Assembly (NCBI GenBank): GCA_017503065.1
Contig: JAFVTT010000004.1
Span: 1-57,982, forward strand
Length of the DNA: 57,982 nucleotides
Source of the DNA: Bacteroidaceae bacterium
Lineage (GTDB): Bacteria; Bacteroidota; Bacteroidia; Bacteroidales; Bacteroidaceae
Direction of reading: 5' to 3'
The translations under genes and the position numbers were made by a program. Positions 31,962-40,665 of the stretch are shown here, piece after piece. The notes beneath the pieces were generated by a model. That model worked only from the letters and a program-made list of their open reading frames with translations, searched no databases and was not told where the DNA came from. Each line of letters begins with the position of its first letter. Positions within the stretch are counted from its first letter, which is position 1.

Positions 31962-33623
31962 ATGAAGAAAATATTTAGAAAAGTGAGCATGTTTCTGCTC
32001 ATGATGTCAATACCAGTAAGTTTGTCGCTTACAAGTTGTACTGAAGACTCAAAGTTTGATTCTGATTCAAACACTGTTCCTGGATCAGACACTATTCCTG
32101 AATCCAAGGAAAAGTACAACATTATCCTTATTACAACCGATCAGGAAGCCTATATGCCGACTTTCCCTCAGGAGAGCAATTATGAAGCCAGGGAGCGTTT
32201 GCGTAGCTTGGGCACCACATTTGAGAAACATTATGCATGCTCCAATGTGTCCACTTCTTCTCGTTCGGTGATGTACACAGGTCGCCATGTGACGGAAACC
32301 AAAATGCTTGACAATACCAATCTGGTTTTCCAACCTGATATGGATCCCAATATCAAGACCGTGGGCGATATGATGACCGAGGCTGGATACTATGCCGCCT
32401 ACAAGGGAAAGTGGCATATCTCCCGTCATGAGGATTCGTTGGAGGAGTATGGATTCAAGGACTGGACTGAGGGCAATATATATGGCTCCGTGTGGGAGGG
32501 TTTCCATGCCGATAGCACCATTGCCGCCAGAGCATGTGATTGGCTCACCACCATAGGTATGGAGAGGAACCAAATCGGACAACCCTTCTTCCTGGCTGTG
32601 AACTTTATCAATCCTCATGATATCATGTATTTCTGTGAGAGTGAGAAGACCGGTTCCTTTGGCTCCGCCACAGCTCCCGATGCTCCCGTCTACAAGAAAA
32701 AGTATCCATCAGTGCCTGTGCCTGCCTCATGGAACGAATCCTTGAACAAAGCAGGCCGTCCTTCGGCTCATTTTCAGTATCAGAAGGGTTGGGATTTAGT
32801 AACTGGCGAGTCGCCCAATACCGAGGAAGAGTGGCGTACCTTCCGCGACTATTATTTCAATTGCATCCAGGACTGCGACAACCAAATGAATCGTCTGTTG
32901 GACCACATTCAGGAATTGGGATTGATGGAGAATACCATCATTGTGTACACTTCTGACCATGGTGAGATGATGGGCGAGCATTGCATGAAGGGCAAGGGAG
33001 GCAACATATATGAGAATAACATCCATGTGCCTATGGTTATATATCATCCTGACTATGAGGGTGGCAGAAGTTGCCAGAGTGTTACTTCCCATCTTGATCT
33101 TGCTTCCACATTTGTGGACATGGCAACGGACAATGCCAGTGATGCTAATCGCATAAAGGCAGGAGTGGTGGGCTACAGTCTTATGGAAGCCATGCAAAAC
33201 ACCGATGCTCCCATGCGAAACCAGGAAGGCGCACTCTTTGTGTATGATATGATTTCCATGATGGATGACGACCCTGAAGTGAAACCTCATCCCAATGGTG
33301 AACAGGAATTGCATGTGGATCTTGAAAATCGTGGTTATCTGCGTGGTATTATCACTCAGGACTTTAAGTTCGCCCGCTACTTCTCTCCGCTTCATTTCAA
33401 TACTCCAACGGATATGGAAAGCCTCTATGAGAACAACGATGTGGAACTCTATGCCATGGGTACGTCCGAGTGTGACAATATGGCACATCCAAAGGGTAAT
33501 AACCCGGAGCTTGTGGAGGCCTATAATAGGAAACTTAACAACATAATAAGCAGGGAGATAGGAGTGGACGACGGACGAGAAACCAGTAACTTCATTGGTG
33601 GCATAGAGAATTATGGCAAATAA
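31962..33623 (+). CDS. Sulfatase-family lipoprotein with Ser-type active site
   Basis: 553 residues. The lipobox is L-T-S-C (Cys26) with a Ser/Asp-rich linker after it. The sulfatase core begins N-I-I-L-I-T-T-D-Q (the second metal Asp is Gln, as in choline-sulfatase/phosphonate-hydrolase-like members). The formylglycine site is S-T-S-S-R (residues 97-101), a serine-type motif with Ser in place of the usual Pro or Ala. Other metal and sulfate ligands are in Y-K-G-K-W-H-I and Y-T-S-D-H-G-E-M-M-G-E-H. It needs a radical-SAM maturase, and one is encoded by the next gene, which overlaps by 11 nt. A TATTTTTG box lies at 31919-31926. Substrate unknown. Confidence 0.9.
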   Translation: MKKIFRKVSMFLLMMSIPVSLSLTSCTEDSKFDSDSNTVPGSDTIPESKEKYNIILITTDQEAYMPTFPQESNYEARERLRSLGTTFEKHYACSNVSTSSRSVMYTGRHVTETKMLDNTNLVFQPDMDPNIKTVGDMMTEAGYYAAYKGKWHISRHEDSLEEYGFKDWTEGNIYGSVWEGFHADSTIAARACDWLTTIGMERNQIGQPFFLAVNFINPHDIMYFCESEKTGSFGSATAPDAPVYKKKYPSVPVPASWNESLNKAGRPSAHFQYQKGWDLVTGESPNTEEEWRTFRDYYFNCIQDCDNQMNRLLDHIQELGLMENTIIVYTSDHGEMMGEHCMKGKGGNIYENNIHVPMVIYHPDYEGGRSCQSVTSHLDLASTFVDMATDNASDANRIKAGVVGYSLMEAMQNTDAPMRNQEGALFVYDMISMMDDDPEVKPHPNGEQELHVDLENRGYLRGIITQDFKFARYFSPLHFNTPTDMESLYENNDVELYAMGTSECDNMAHPKGNNPELVEAYNRKLNNIISREIGVDDGRETSNFIGGIENYGK

Positions 33624-34779
33624 CGAAGACAAACGTCATTATTCCATTATAGTAAAACCAGTAGGCGCAGCGTGCAATATGCGTTGCGCCTATTGCTATT
33701 ATTTGGGTAAGGCACACGAGGGCGAAACGCCTGTTATGACAGATGAGGTACTGCGCAAATATGTCAGTGAAACCATTGCCATTCATGGTTCCGAAGCCGA
33801 GATAGAGTTTGCCTGGCATGGTGGAGAACCCCTTATGGCTGGAATGGCATTTTATGAAAAGGCATTGGCCTTGCAGAGGGAATATGGCACAGGCAGGAGG
33901 GTATTGAACACCTTGCAGACGAATGGTACCTTGCTAAACGATGAGTGGTGCCGATTCTTCAGGGACAATAAATTCCGCATAGGCATAAGTCTGGACGGCC
34001 CGGAGCATCTGCACAATGCATTCAGAAAGGATGCGCAAGGCAACGGGACTTTCCATCAAGTAATGCACGGTGTGGAACTGCTCCGCAAGCATGAGGTGGA
34101 GTATAATGTGCTTGCTACGGTAAACTCGGTAAATGTGCATCATCCTCTGGAAGTGTATCAATTCCTTCGTACGGTGTCCGATTATATCCAATTCCTGCCG
34201 GTAGTGGAGTGCTCCGGCGATGAGGCCAATGTGGCACAACCTCCTGGAGTGTATTCCGCCTCCCAGAGTTCTACACCACATGAAGCCCATTTTAATGTTT
34301 CTGCCGAAGGCTATGGAGAGTTCTTGTGCCGAATCTTCGATGAATGGGCACGGCATGATATAGGAAAGAAGTTTGTACAGATTTTTGAAGCAGCAATAGG
34401 CAATATCATGCGCAGGCCTGCAGGATTGTGTGTCCATGAGGGAGTATGCGGACATTGTGCCGCCATAGAGCGCGGAGGCAATGTCTATCGGTGCGACAGG
34501 TATGTCTTCCCCGATTATCTCATGGGTAATATCATGCACGACTCGTTGTATGAGATGATGCAAGGTAACCGTCAGTTTGGTGAGCACAAACTGGAATCGC
34601 TATCCACGGAATGCCTGCATTGCGATGTGGTAGACCTCTGCTTTGGAGGATGTCCCAAGGACAGGTTCGTTCCTGTGCAATCTCCAGGGCAAGGAAAGGA
34701 GTATCAAAACTACCTTTGCCCAGGCTATAGGAAGTTTTTCCGTTATGTAAGGGAGAGAGTGAGGAGAGCGGGAAGGTGA
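33613..34779 (+). CDS. Anaerobic sulfatase-maturating enzyme (radical SAM, SPASM)
   Basis: 388 residues. The radical SAM motif C-N-M-R-C-A-Y-C gives the first [4Fe-4S] cluster (Cys21, 25, 28). The SAM-domain strand E-F-A-W-H-G-G-E-P-L and the QTNGTLL strand are typical. The C-terminal SPASM region has the Cys set in CVHEGVCGHC, YRCDRY, C-L-H-C-D-V-V-D-L-C-F-G-G-C and a final Y-L-C-P-G-Y. The enzyme oxidises the active-site Ser or Cys of sulfatases to formylglycine without oxygen. It overlaps the sulfatase gene by 11 nt, so it is translationally coupled to its likely substrate. A second Ser-type sulfatase lies at 44873. The stop TGA opens a GGGGAAAGGAGAAA repeat tract. Confidence 0.95.
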   Translation: MANNEDKRHYSIIVKPVGAACNMRCAYCYYLGKAHEGETPVMTDEVLRKYVSETIAIHGSEAEIEFAWHGGEPLMAGMAFYEKALALQREYGTGRRVLNTLQTNGTLLNDEWCRFFRDNKFRIGISLDGPEHLHNAFRKDAQGNGTFHQVMHGVELLRKHEVEYNVLATVNSVNVHHPLEVYQFLRTVSDYIQFLPVVECSGDEANVAQPPGVYSASQSSTPHEAHFNVSAEGYGEFLCRIFDEWARHDIGKKFVQIFEAAIGNIMRRPAGLCVHEGVCGHCAAIERGGNVYRCDRYVFPDYLMGNIMHDSLYEMMQGNRQFGEHKLESLSTECLHCDVVDLCFGGCPKDRFVPVQSPGQGKEYQNYLCPGYRKFFRYVRERVRRAGR

Positions 34780-35207
34780 AAGGGGAAAGGAGAAAGGGGA
34801 AAGGAGAAAGGGGAAAGGTTTTATACCCCCCCTCCGCGCTTCGCGCTGTCTCAGGGGGACAAAGAAATGAGAAATGAGAAATGAGAAATGATTAACGAAC
34901 GGAAAGGTGAAAACGGAAATCTGAAAACGTTCCCATTCACTTTGTCCCCCTAAGTTAGGTGGGACGAGGAGCGAAGCGACGGAGGGGGCAAACTCCACTC
35001 ACCGCTCACCACTCACCGCTCACCTCTCACCGCTCACCTCTCACCTCTAACCTCTAACCTCTCACTTCTCACCGCTCACCGCTATCGCTCACCGCTCACC
35101 GCTCACCACTCACCGTTCACTGCTCACCGTTCACCGCTCACCGTTCACTGCTCACCGTTCACTGCTCACCGTTCACCGCTCACTGCTCACCGCTCACCGT
35201 TCACTGC
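34780..35207. repeat. Low-complexity repeat tract between convergent genes
   Basis: From the left: AAAGGGGAAAGGAG units (34780-34820), a CCCCCCTCCGCG...CTGTCTCAGGGGGAC module (34828-34860), AGAAATG repeats, a second CCCCCTAAGTTAGGTGGGAC/GAGGAGCGAAGCGACGGAGGGGG module, then about 230 bp of 7-8-mers of the type CACCGCT/CACTGCT/CACCGTT (34994-35225). The far end is inside the UvrB coding end. No gene is seen. Confidence 0.8.
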
Positions 35208-37241
35208 TCACTGCTCACCGCTCTCTAATCCCTCCAGCATGTTCATCATGCGCAGCATCTCGTCGCGAAGTTGGGCGGCAAGGGTGAAGTCCAGTTTCTT
35301 TGCCGCCTCTTGCATGCGCTGGCGTGTGGTGTCGATGGCCTTTTTCAGTTGCTTGGGCGACATGCTCTCTATTATCGGGTCTGCCACCTTCATGCTTGGA
35401 GCCTCCACCTCCACATAGGCACGCTTGTCGCCAATCTCCTTCTGGATTTCCAGCAGGTTGGTCATGGTGCGCGCTTTCTGTATCTGTGTGGGCGTGATGT
35501 TGTGCTCCATGTTGTAGCGCATCTGCTTCTCGCGCCGGCGCTCGGTCTCCTCGATGGTCTTCTGCATGGACCCCGTCATGTTGTCGGCATAGAAGATGGC
35601 GAGGCCGTTGAGGTTGCGCGCGGCACGGCCGATGGTCTGCGTCAGGCTTCTGTAACTGCGCAGGAAGCCCTCCTTGTCGGCATCCAATATGGCCACGAGC
35701 GACACCTCGGGCAGGTCCAGACCCTCGCGAAGGAGGTTCACACCCACAAGCACGTCGTACACGCCGCTTCTCAGCGCGTCCATTATGCGGATGCGCTCCA
35801 GGGTGTCCACGTCGGAATGTATGTATGTAGTCTTTATGCCGTGCCTCAACAGGTACTCCGAGAGTTCCTCGGCCATGCGCTTGGATATGGTGGTGACGAG
35901 CACACGCTCCTGACGCTCCACGCGCAACTGTATCTCCTCCATCAGGTCGTCAATCTGGTTCTTGGAGGGGCGCACCTCTATCCTCGGGTCAAGCAGGCCC
36001 GTGGGACGTATGAGTTGTTCCACCACCACACCCTCGCTCTTCTCCAGTTCATAGTCGGCAGGGGTGGCGGAAACATATATGGTTTGCGGGGTAAGTTCTT
36101 CGAACTCGGCGAATTGCAACGGGCGGTTGTCCTTGGCGGCAGGCAGGCGGAAACCGTATTCCACAAGGTTTTTCTTTCGGGCCTGGTCGCCACCGTACAT
36201 GGCACCTATCTGCGGTATGGACTCGTGGCTTTCGTCCACCACCAACAGGAAGTCGTCGGGGAAGAAATCCAGCAGGCAGTAGGGGCGTTGTCCCGGCTGG
36301 CGCCCGTCGAAATAGCGTGAATAGTTCTCTATGCCCGAGCAGTGCCCCAGTTCGCGAATCATCTCTATGTCGTAGCGCACACGCTCTTCCAGACGCTTGG
36401 CCTCGAAGGTCTTGCCTATCTCCGTGAAGAACTGCACCTGCTTCTCCAGGTCCTCCTCTATCTGGCGGATGGCGGCCTCCTGCGTGTCCTTGCTGGTCAT
36501 GAACAGGTTGGCAGGGTAGATGCGATAGTCCTGGAACGAACCCCTTGCCTGCATGCTTTGAGGGTCCAGTTCCTGTATGGCCTCTATCTCGTCGTCCCAG
36601 TAAGTCACCCTCAGCACCGTGTCGGCATAAGCCAGCCAGATGTCCACCGTGTCGCCTATGGCACGCACATCGCCACGGTTGGGCGTGACGTCGTTGCGCA
36701 CATAAAGCGCCGCTATGAGTTTGCGCAGAAGGTTGTTGCGGTCCAGCCGCTGGCCCACCCGTATGTCTATGCTGTTCTCGCTCAGTGTGAGAGGGTTGCC
36801 CATACCGTAGATGCACGACACGGACCCCACCACTATCACGTCCTTCCTGCCCGAGAGCAGGGCCGAGGTGGCCGCCAGCCTCAGTTTGTCAATCTCTCCG
36901 TTTATGGCCAGGTCCTTCTCTATGTAGGTGTCCGTGCTGGGGATGTATGCCTCGGGCTGGTAGTAGTCGTAGTAGGAAACGTAGTATTCCACGGCGTTCT
37001 TGGGGAAGAACTGCTTCATCTCGCCGTAGAGTTGGGCAGCCAGCGTCTTGTTGTGCGAGAGGATGAGGGTGGGTTTGCCCACGTTGGCAATCACGTTGGC
37101 AATGGTGAACGTCTTTCCGCTACCCGTCACACCAAGCAACACCTGGGCAGGTGTTCCGCTCAGCACTCCGTCGGTCAGTTGGCGTATCGCCTCGGGCTGG
37201 TCTCCGGTAGGGTGGAATTTGGACGTCAGTTCGAAATTCAT
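35208..37241 (-). CDS. uvrB: Excinuclease ABC subunit B
   Basis: 677 residues from the chosen ATG, as expected. Walker A is in G-V-T-G-S-G-K-T; the beta-hairpin region is YVSYYDYYQPEAYIPSTDTYIEK; helicase motifs include V-D-E-S-H and A-I-L-D-A-D-K-E-G-F-L-R-S and Q-T-I-G-R-A-A-R-N; a C-terminal UVR domain (RMQEAAKKLDFTLAAQLRDEM) follows. It forms the damage-verification complex with UvrA (41907 here). The start ATG is set by homology to the family (M-N-F-E-L-T-S-K-F-H-P-T-G-D-Q-P). The last residues (SGEQ) are encoded in a GAGCGGTGAGCAG repeat. A promoter lies so close that the mRNA may be leaderless. Confidence 0.98.
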   Translation of the reverse strand: MNFELTSKFHPTGDQPEAIRQLTDGVLSGTPAQVLLGVTGSGKTFTIANVIANVGKPTLILSHNKTLAAQLYGEMKQFFPKNAVEYYVSYYDYYQPEAYIPSTDTYIEKDLAINGEIDKLRLAATSALLSGRKDVIVVGSVSCIYGMGNPLTLSENSIDIRVGQRLDRNNLLRKLIAALYVRNDVTPNRGDVRAIGDTVDIWLAYADTVLRVTYWDDEIEAIQELDPQSMQARGSFQDYRIYPANLFMTSKDTQEAAIRQIEEDLEKQVQFFTEIGKTFEAKRLEERVRYDIEMIRELGHCSGIENYSRYFDGRQPGQRPYCLLDFFPDDFLLVVDESHESIPQIGAMYGGDQARKKNLVEYGFRLPAAKDNRPLQFAEFEELTPQTIYVSATPADYELEKSEGVVVEQLIRPTGLLDPRIEVRPSKNQIDDLMEEIQLRVERQERVLVTTISKRMAEELSEYLLRHGIKTTYIHSDVDTLERIRIMDALRSGVYDVLVGVNLLREGLDLPEVSLVAILDADKEGFLRSYRSLTQTIGRAARNLNGLAIFYADNMTGSMQKTIEETERRREKQMRYNMEHNITPTQIQKARTMTNLLEIQKEIGDKRAYVEVEAPSMKVADPIIESMSPKQLKKAIDTTRQRMQEAAKKLDFTLAAQLRDEMLRMMNMLEGLESGEQ

Positions 37242-37244
37242 ATT

Positions 37245-37276
37245 GCAAAGGTATTGAAATGTACTCTCATTAGCAA
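37245..37276 (-). promoter_or_regulatory. Promoter of uvrB, possibly giving a leaderless mRNA
   Basis: TTG (complement 37274-37276), 20-nt spacer, TACCTTTG (complement 37246-37253). The ATG of uvrB (37241-37239) begins only four bases after the -7 box, about where transcription should start. Confidence 0.8.
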
Positions 37277-37422
37277 GTTCGGACGTGTTTTTATGCCTCC
37301 AGAGTATGCTAAAACAGGGCGGTAGGGGTAAAATGTTATGTTCTCTTGCCATATCTTCATTTATTTTTTGTATCTTTGCACGCTGAAAGTCGCGCGCTAT
37401 GCGTGTACGAGACATGAAAGTA

Positions 37423-38277
37423 ATGAAGAAACACTGTTTGCTGATAGCTGTGCTGGCCACATTCCTCGGTTCTTGTACCAAGTGGACAGCCTTGCAGAAT
37501 ACCCAGGACTACGAATACAAGTACGAGGCCGCCAAATCCCTCTATGCCGAGGGCAAGTACGGGCAGGCCAGCATGTATTTTGCCGAGGTGCTGGCAGTGA
37601 TGAAGGGAACCGCCAATGCCGAGGAAAGCCTGTATCTGGTTGCCATGAGCAATTTCCACAACAAGGACTACGATGCGGCATCCCAATACTTCCGTAAGTA
37701 CTATCAGGTGTACCCCAAGGGGCTGTACGTGGAGTATGCACGCTACTATTGCGGTCTGTCGCTGTACAACATGACTCCAGACCCGCGCCTGGACCAGCAG
37801 AGCACGTTCGAGGCCATAAAGGAGTTTCAGGAGTTCCTTGACTACTATCCCTACACCTCCATCAAGGCAAGCACACAGGAGATGATCTATGCCCTGCAGG
37901 ACAAGTTGGTGGAGAAGGAATACCTGAGCGCAAAACTTTATTTCGACCTGGGTTCGTACACCATGAACTGCACCTATGGCGGCAGCAACTACGAGGCCTG
38001 CGTGGTGACGGCACAGAACGCCTTGCGCGACTTCCCCTTTGCCAATGCAGAGCGACGCGAGGAACTTTCCATCATGATACTCCGTTCCAGATTCCTTCTG
38101 GCAGAGCAGAGCATTGACTCAAAACGCTTGTCGCGCTATCGCGACTGCATAGACGAATACTATGCCTTCGTGAACGACTTCCCCGAGAGCAAGCACATCA
38201 AGGAGGCAGAGAAAATCATGAAGAAGAGTACGGACTTCGTGAGCAAGCACGCTCCTAAGGACGAGATGGTGGACTAA
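37423..38277 (+). CDS. bamD: Outer-membrane assembly lipoprotein BamD
   Basis: About 284 residues. The signal peptide KKHCLLIAVLATFLGSC is a good lipobox (L-G-S-C). TPR pairs follow: KYEAAKSLYAEGKYGQASMYFAEVLAVMKG, ESLYLVAMSNFHNKDYDAASQYFRKYYQVYPKG and EAIKEFQEFLDYYPYTSIKAS, the standard BamD/YfiO architecture, up to the C-terminal tail. It is a periplasmic lipoprotein of the BAM complex that inserts outer-membrane barrels. In-frame ATGs at 37399 and 37414 are alternatives; the one at 37423 gives the best signal peptide. The TATCTTTG box at 37371-37378 precedes it. rpoZ follows 45 nt later. Confidence 0.92.
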   Translation: MKKHCLLIAVLATFLGSCTKWTALQNTQDYEYKYEAAKSLYAEGKYGQASMYFAEVLAVMKGTANAEESLYLVAMSNFHNKDYDAASQYFRKYYQVYPKGLYVEYARYYCGLSLYNMTPDPRLDQQSTFEAIKEFQEFLDYYPYTSIKASTQEMIYALQDKLVEKEYLSAKLYFDLGSYTMNCTYGGSNYEACVVTAQNALRDFPFANAERREELSIMILRSRFLLAEQSIDSKRLSRYRDCIDEYYAFVNDFPESKHIKEAEKIMKKSTDFVSKHAPKDEMVD

Positions 38278-38322
38278 CCCACGGACAAGAAGAAATTACG
38301 AATAAAAGATACATAACAAAAT

Positions 38323-38664
38323 ATGGATTACAAGAAGACTAAGGCGCCCACCAACACGGTGACACGCGACATCATGAACCTTTGTGAGGAAACAGGCAAC
38401 ATCTACGAGAGTGTGGCCATCATCGGCAAGCGTGCCAACCAGATTTCTGCCGACATCAAGCAGGAACTGAACCAGAAACTGCAGGAGTTTGCCACTTCCA
38501 ACGATTCTTTGGAAGAGGTCTTTGAGAACCGCGAGCAGATAGAGATAAGCCGCTACTACGAGAGAATGCCCAAGGCAACACTGATTGCCATAGAGGAGTT
38601 TGAGGAAGGACGTGTGCACCACCGCAAACTGGTTCAGGACCTTAATCTGGAGGACGAGAACTAA
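38323..38664 (+). CDS. rpoZ: RNA polymerase omega-like subunit
   Basis: 113 residues. It has the Bacteroidota omega pattern T-G-N-I-Y-E-S-V-A-I-I-G-K-R-A-N-Q-I-S (the conserved region that wraps the beta-prime end), followed by a basic-acidic helical tail. In this phylum the gene is often next to bamD, as here. The ATG at 38323 lies in AAAATATGGATTAC. Expected role: RNA polymerase assembly and stability. Confidence 0.92.
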   Translation: MDYKKTKAPTNTVTRDIMNLCEETGNIYESVAIIGKRANQISADIKQELNQKLQEFATSNDSLEEVFENREQIEISRYYERMPKATLIAIEEFEEGRVHHRKLVQDLNLEDEN

Positions 38665-38694
38665 TCCCTTGTCCTGTTGCGATGATTTGAAATC

Positions 38695-39081
38695 ATGATA
38701 CAGAGAATTCAGACACTCTACCTGCTGATATGCTTCGTGCTGACGCTGGTGTGTGTGTTTTTCGAGATAAAGGCAGAGAATCATCCCTGGGCACTGACGG
38801 CAATAATGGCCGTTACAGGTGTCCTCGAGTTCATGGCCATTTTCCTCTTCCGCCGCCGTGCCCTGCAGATGCGCGTGTGCACCTTCTGCATCATCCTTCT
38901 GCTGGGATGGTATGCCACTTATGCGGCTTTCGCCTGTTTGGTCGGTGAAGGTCTGGTGGGCGAGTTCCGTCCGCAGGTGTGGGCTTCCATTCCTGCCATA
39001 AACGCCATCCTGCTCTATCTGGCTTTCCGAGGCATCCTGCGCGACGAGATGCTGGTGAGAAGTCTGGACAGACTCAGGTAG
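38695..39081 (+). CDS. DUF4293 membrane protein
   Basis: 128 residues with four predicted membrane helices (about 8-24, 31-50, 57-84 and 99-113). It opens M-I-Q-R-I-Q-T-L-Y-L-L, the hallmark of the Bacteroidota-specific DUF4293 family. The C-terminal tail is D-E-M-L-V-R-S-L-D-R-L-R, also typical. No function is known. It lies 30 nt after rpoZ in the bamD-rpoZ cluster, where it is usually found. Confidence 0.92.
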   Translation: MIQRIQTLYLLICFVLTLVCVFFEIKAENHPWALTAIMAVTGVLEFMAIFLFRRRALQMRVCTFCIILLLGWYATYAAFACLVGEGLVGEFRPQVWASIPAINAILLYLAFRGILRDEMLVRSLDRLR

Positions 39082-39145
39082 GGTGCATGACATTCCACAT
39101 GAGATAGATTACAAATTCAATAACTAAACACATATACAAAAGATT

Positions 39146-39334
39146 ATGGCAAACGAAATGCAAGAAAAGAGCAAGGCTGGTATCTTCGCCCTGATTTGTT
39201 CATTCCTGTTCCCCATCGTGGGCGTTATCATCTACTTTGTTCAGAAGGACAAGGTTGCTGACCCCGTCAAGTATCTCTACGCAGCCGGTGCTGGTTTCGT
39301 AGTCAGTTTGCTGATGGGTCTTGTTGGTGCTTGA
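39146..39334 (+). CDS. Small two-helix membrane protein
   Basis: 62 residues with two hydrophobic helices: GIFALICSFLFPIVGVIIYFV (13-33) and YLYAAGAGFVVSLLMGLVG (43-61), joined by QKDKVADPVK. It looks like a real short gene, with the ATG in a typical context (TTATGGCAAACG) and a strong terminator 22 nt after the stop. Likely a membrane-inserted small protein of unknown role; similar short proteins are common in Bacteroidales. Confidence 0.8.
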   Translation: MANEMQEKSKAGIFALICSFLFPIVGVIIYFVQKDKVADPVKYLYAAGAGFVVSLLMGLVGA

Positions 39335-39355
39335 GCGCCAGGCATACTATAAAGA

Positions 39356-39402
39356 AAAACGAGGCAACTGTCGCTTGGGTGCGGTGGTTGCCTCGTTTTT
39401 TT
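39356..39402. terminator. Bidirectional terminator
   Basis: AAAAACGAGGCAAC with GTTGCCTCGTTTTTTT, 19-nt loop. It has T-runs on both strands and serves the small membrane protein gene (plus) and the PorT-like gene (minus). Confidence 0.92.
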
Positions 39403-39407
39403 ATGCC

Positions 39408-40160
39408 CTACTTTATCGTCTTGTCCTTTGTCTTCTTAACGTCCCAGAAGTAGGAGAGTTTCACTACGATGCTGGAGTTTGCCGAGCGTCCGAAATAGTC
39501 CTTCTTGCCGTTGTTGAAGATGTCAGAAAGGCCGAAGTGATAACGTCCGTCCAGGGCGAAATGTCCAATCTTCGGGTGACTGAACTCTATGCCCGCACCG
39601 CCGACAATGCCATATTCAAACTTCTTCTCTACCACCAGGTTGTAATGCTGCCATGGTCCTTCGGGGTTCTTTGGCACGTTTATCATTGGTCCTTCGGGGT
39701 CGTAAGGGTTTACGGCATCCCCCCATTCGCCGGTGCGTGTGTCACTCTCGCCTATGCAGAAACCTATCTGAGGACCCAGGATAAGGTAGCCCATCACTCC
39801 CTTTCGCTCACGTCCGAACCCCAGGCGTGCCATGAAGGGGATGTGGATATAATCCATATTCCTCTGGTAGGTGTAGTTGCCCTTTTCCGGCACTTCCTTC
39901 CAACCCTGTCGGGAAAAGTTCACTTCGGTTTGCAGGGCACATACCATGGCAAAATACTTCTCGCACGTGTAGCGCAGGGTGACACCCAGTTCGGGGCCTA
40001 TGAGCATGCTCTGCTTCACTCGTGGCGAGAATGTTACGCTGTTCATCACTATGCCTCCGTTCACACCAATGGCAAGGTCGGAACGGTATTTGCCCACCTG
40101 TGCCGATGCCATGAGTGGCACGATGCATAGTAGCAATATATGTAGTATGTGCTTCTTCAT
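39408..40160 (-). CDS. PorT-like outer-membrane beta-barrel protein
   Basis: 250 residues with a signal peptide (to A-S-A-Q) and about eight amphipathic strands. The opening of the barrel is L-A-I-G-V-N-G-G and the end is V-K-L-S-Y-F-W-D-V, with a repeated G-x-G pattern, matching the PorT/OmpA-like 'outer membrane beta-barrel 2' class. The size is close to PorT of Porphyromonas gingivalis, a type IX secretion protein, but the family also includes unrelated barrels, so the symbol is withheld. Other type IX features are near: sorting domains at 3205-4725 and 41157-41894. It is the only minus-strand gene in this stretch. Confidence 0.78.
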   Translation of the reverse strand: MKKHILHILLLCIVPLMASAQVGKYRSDLAIGVNGGIVMNSVTFSPRVKQSMLIGPELGVTLRYTCEKYFAMVCALQTEVNFSRQGWKEVPEKGNYTYQRNMDYIHIPFMARLGFGRERKGVMGYLILGPQIGFCIGESDTRTGEWGDAVNPYDPEGPMINVPKNPEGPWQHYNLVVEKKFEYGIVGGAGIEFSHPKIGHFALDGRYHFGLSDIFNNGKKDYFGRSANSSIVVKLSYFWDVKKTKDKTIK

Positions 40161-40665
40161 GTTGCAAAATTACGAATAAGTGAGCGAAATCCCAAATTTA
40201 TTTGAGGATTTCCGAGCGTGAGTAATTTAGAGACGAAGCCTCAAAGGTACGATTAAGTGAGAGAAATTCCAAAGAAAAGACTAAGCGAGAGCATGGTAGG
40301 GACACGGCATGCCGTGTCCGAATGATTCAAGCAAGGCAGACTCGGCATGCCGTCCCCCCCCTCCGCGTCACGCTGTCACGCTCGCACCAGAAACACATCA
40401 CTACACCCACCTCCACGCCTCACGAGGCAAAGCCTCTCGCTTCGTGTCTCTTACGCCCACGCCTCACGTCTCACTGCACGCTATTTCCCACTATCTATCA
40501 TCCACAGAATGCATTTTTGTATCTTTGCAACAGAAACTGGTGAACGGATGAGCGAATGAGCAACTTTCCTTGGAATGAGTCAGTTTCCGATAGGAAATGT
40601 TGCTTTTTTCATTTCATTACGTTATCTTTGCATGGAATTATAGGCAAATAAATAGTGACAATAGC
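40161..40665. repeat. Repeat-containing intergenic region
   Basis: Contains a 63-bp palindromic element (40291-40353), a CCCCCCTCCGCG...CTGTCACGCTCG module (40354-40385), a loosely repeated TACGAATAAGTGAGCGAAATC/TACGATTAAGTGAGAGAAATTC pair at about 40169-40270, and two TATCTTTG boxes (40519-40526 and 40622-40629), the second just ahead of the DUF3791 gene. No other gene is seen. Confidence 0.7.
40291..40353 (+). repeat. 63-bp palindromic element, copy 1
   Basis: Starts GCATGGTAGGGACACGGCAT and contains a 20-bp perfect palindrome centred on GGCATGCC. It ends GGCATGCCGT. The same 63-bp element, with identical first 32 bases, is at 54218-54280. Confidence 0.85.

Noticed and set aside
39408..40160. 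Assigning the symbol porT
   Set aside because: The barrel class fits, but many unrelated Bacteroidota barrels share it and no other por gene is adjacent.
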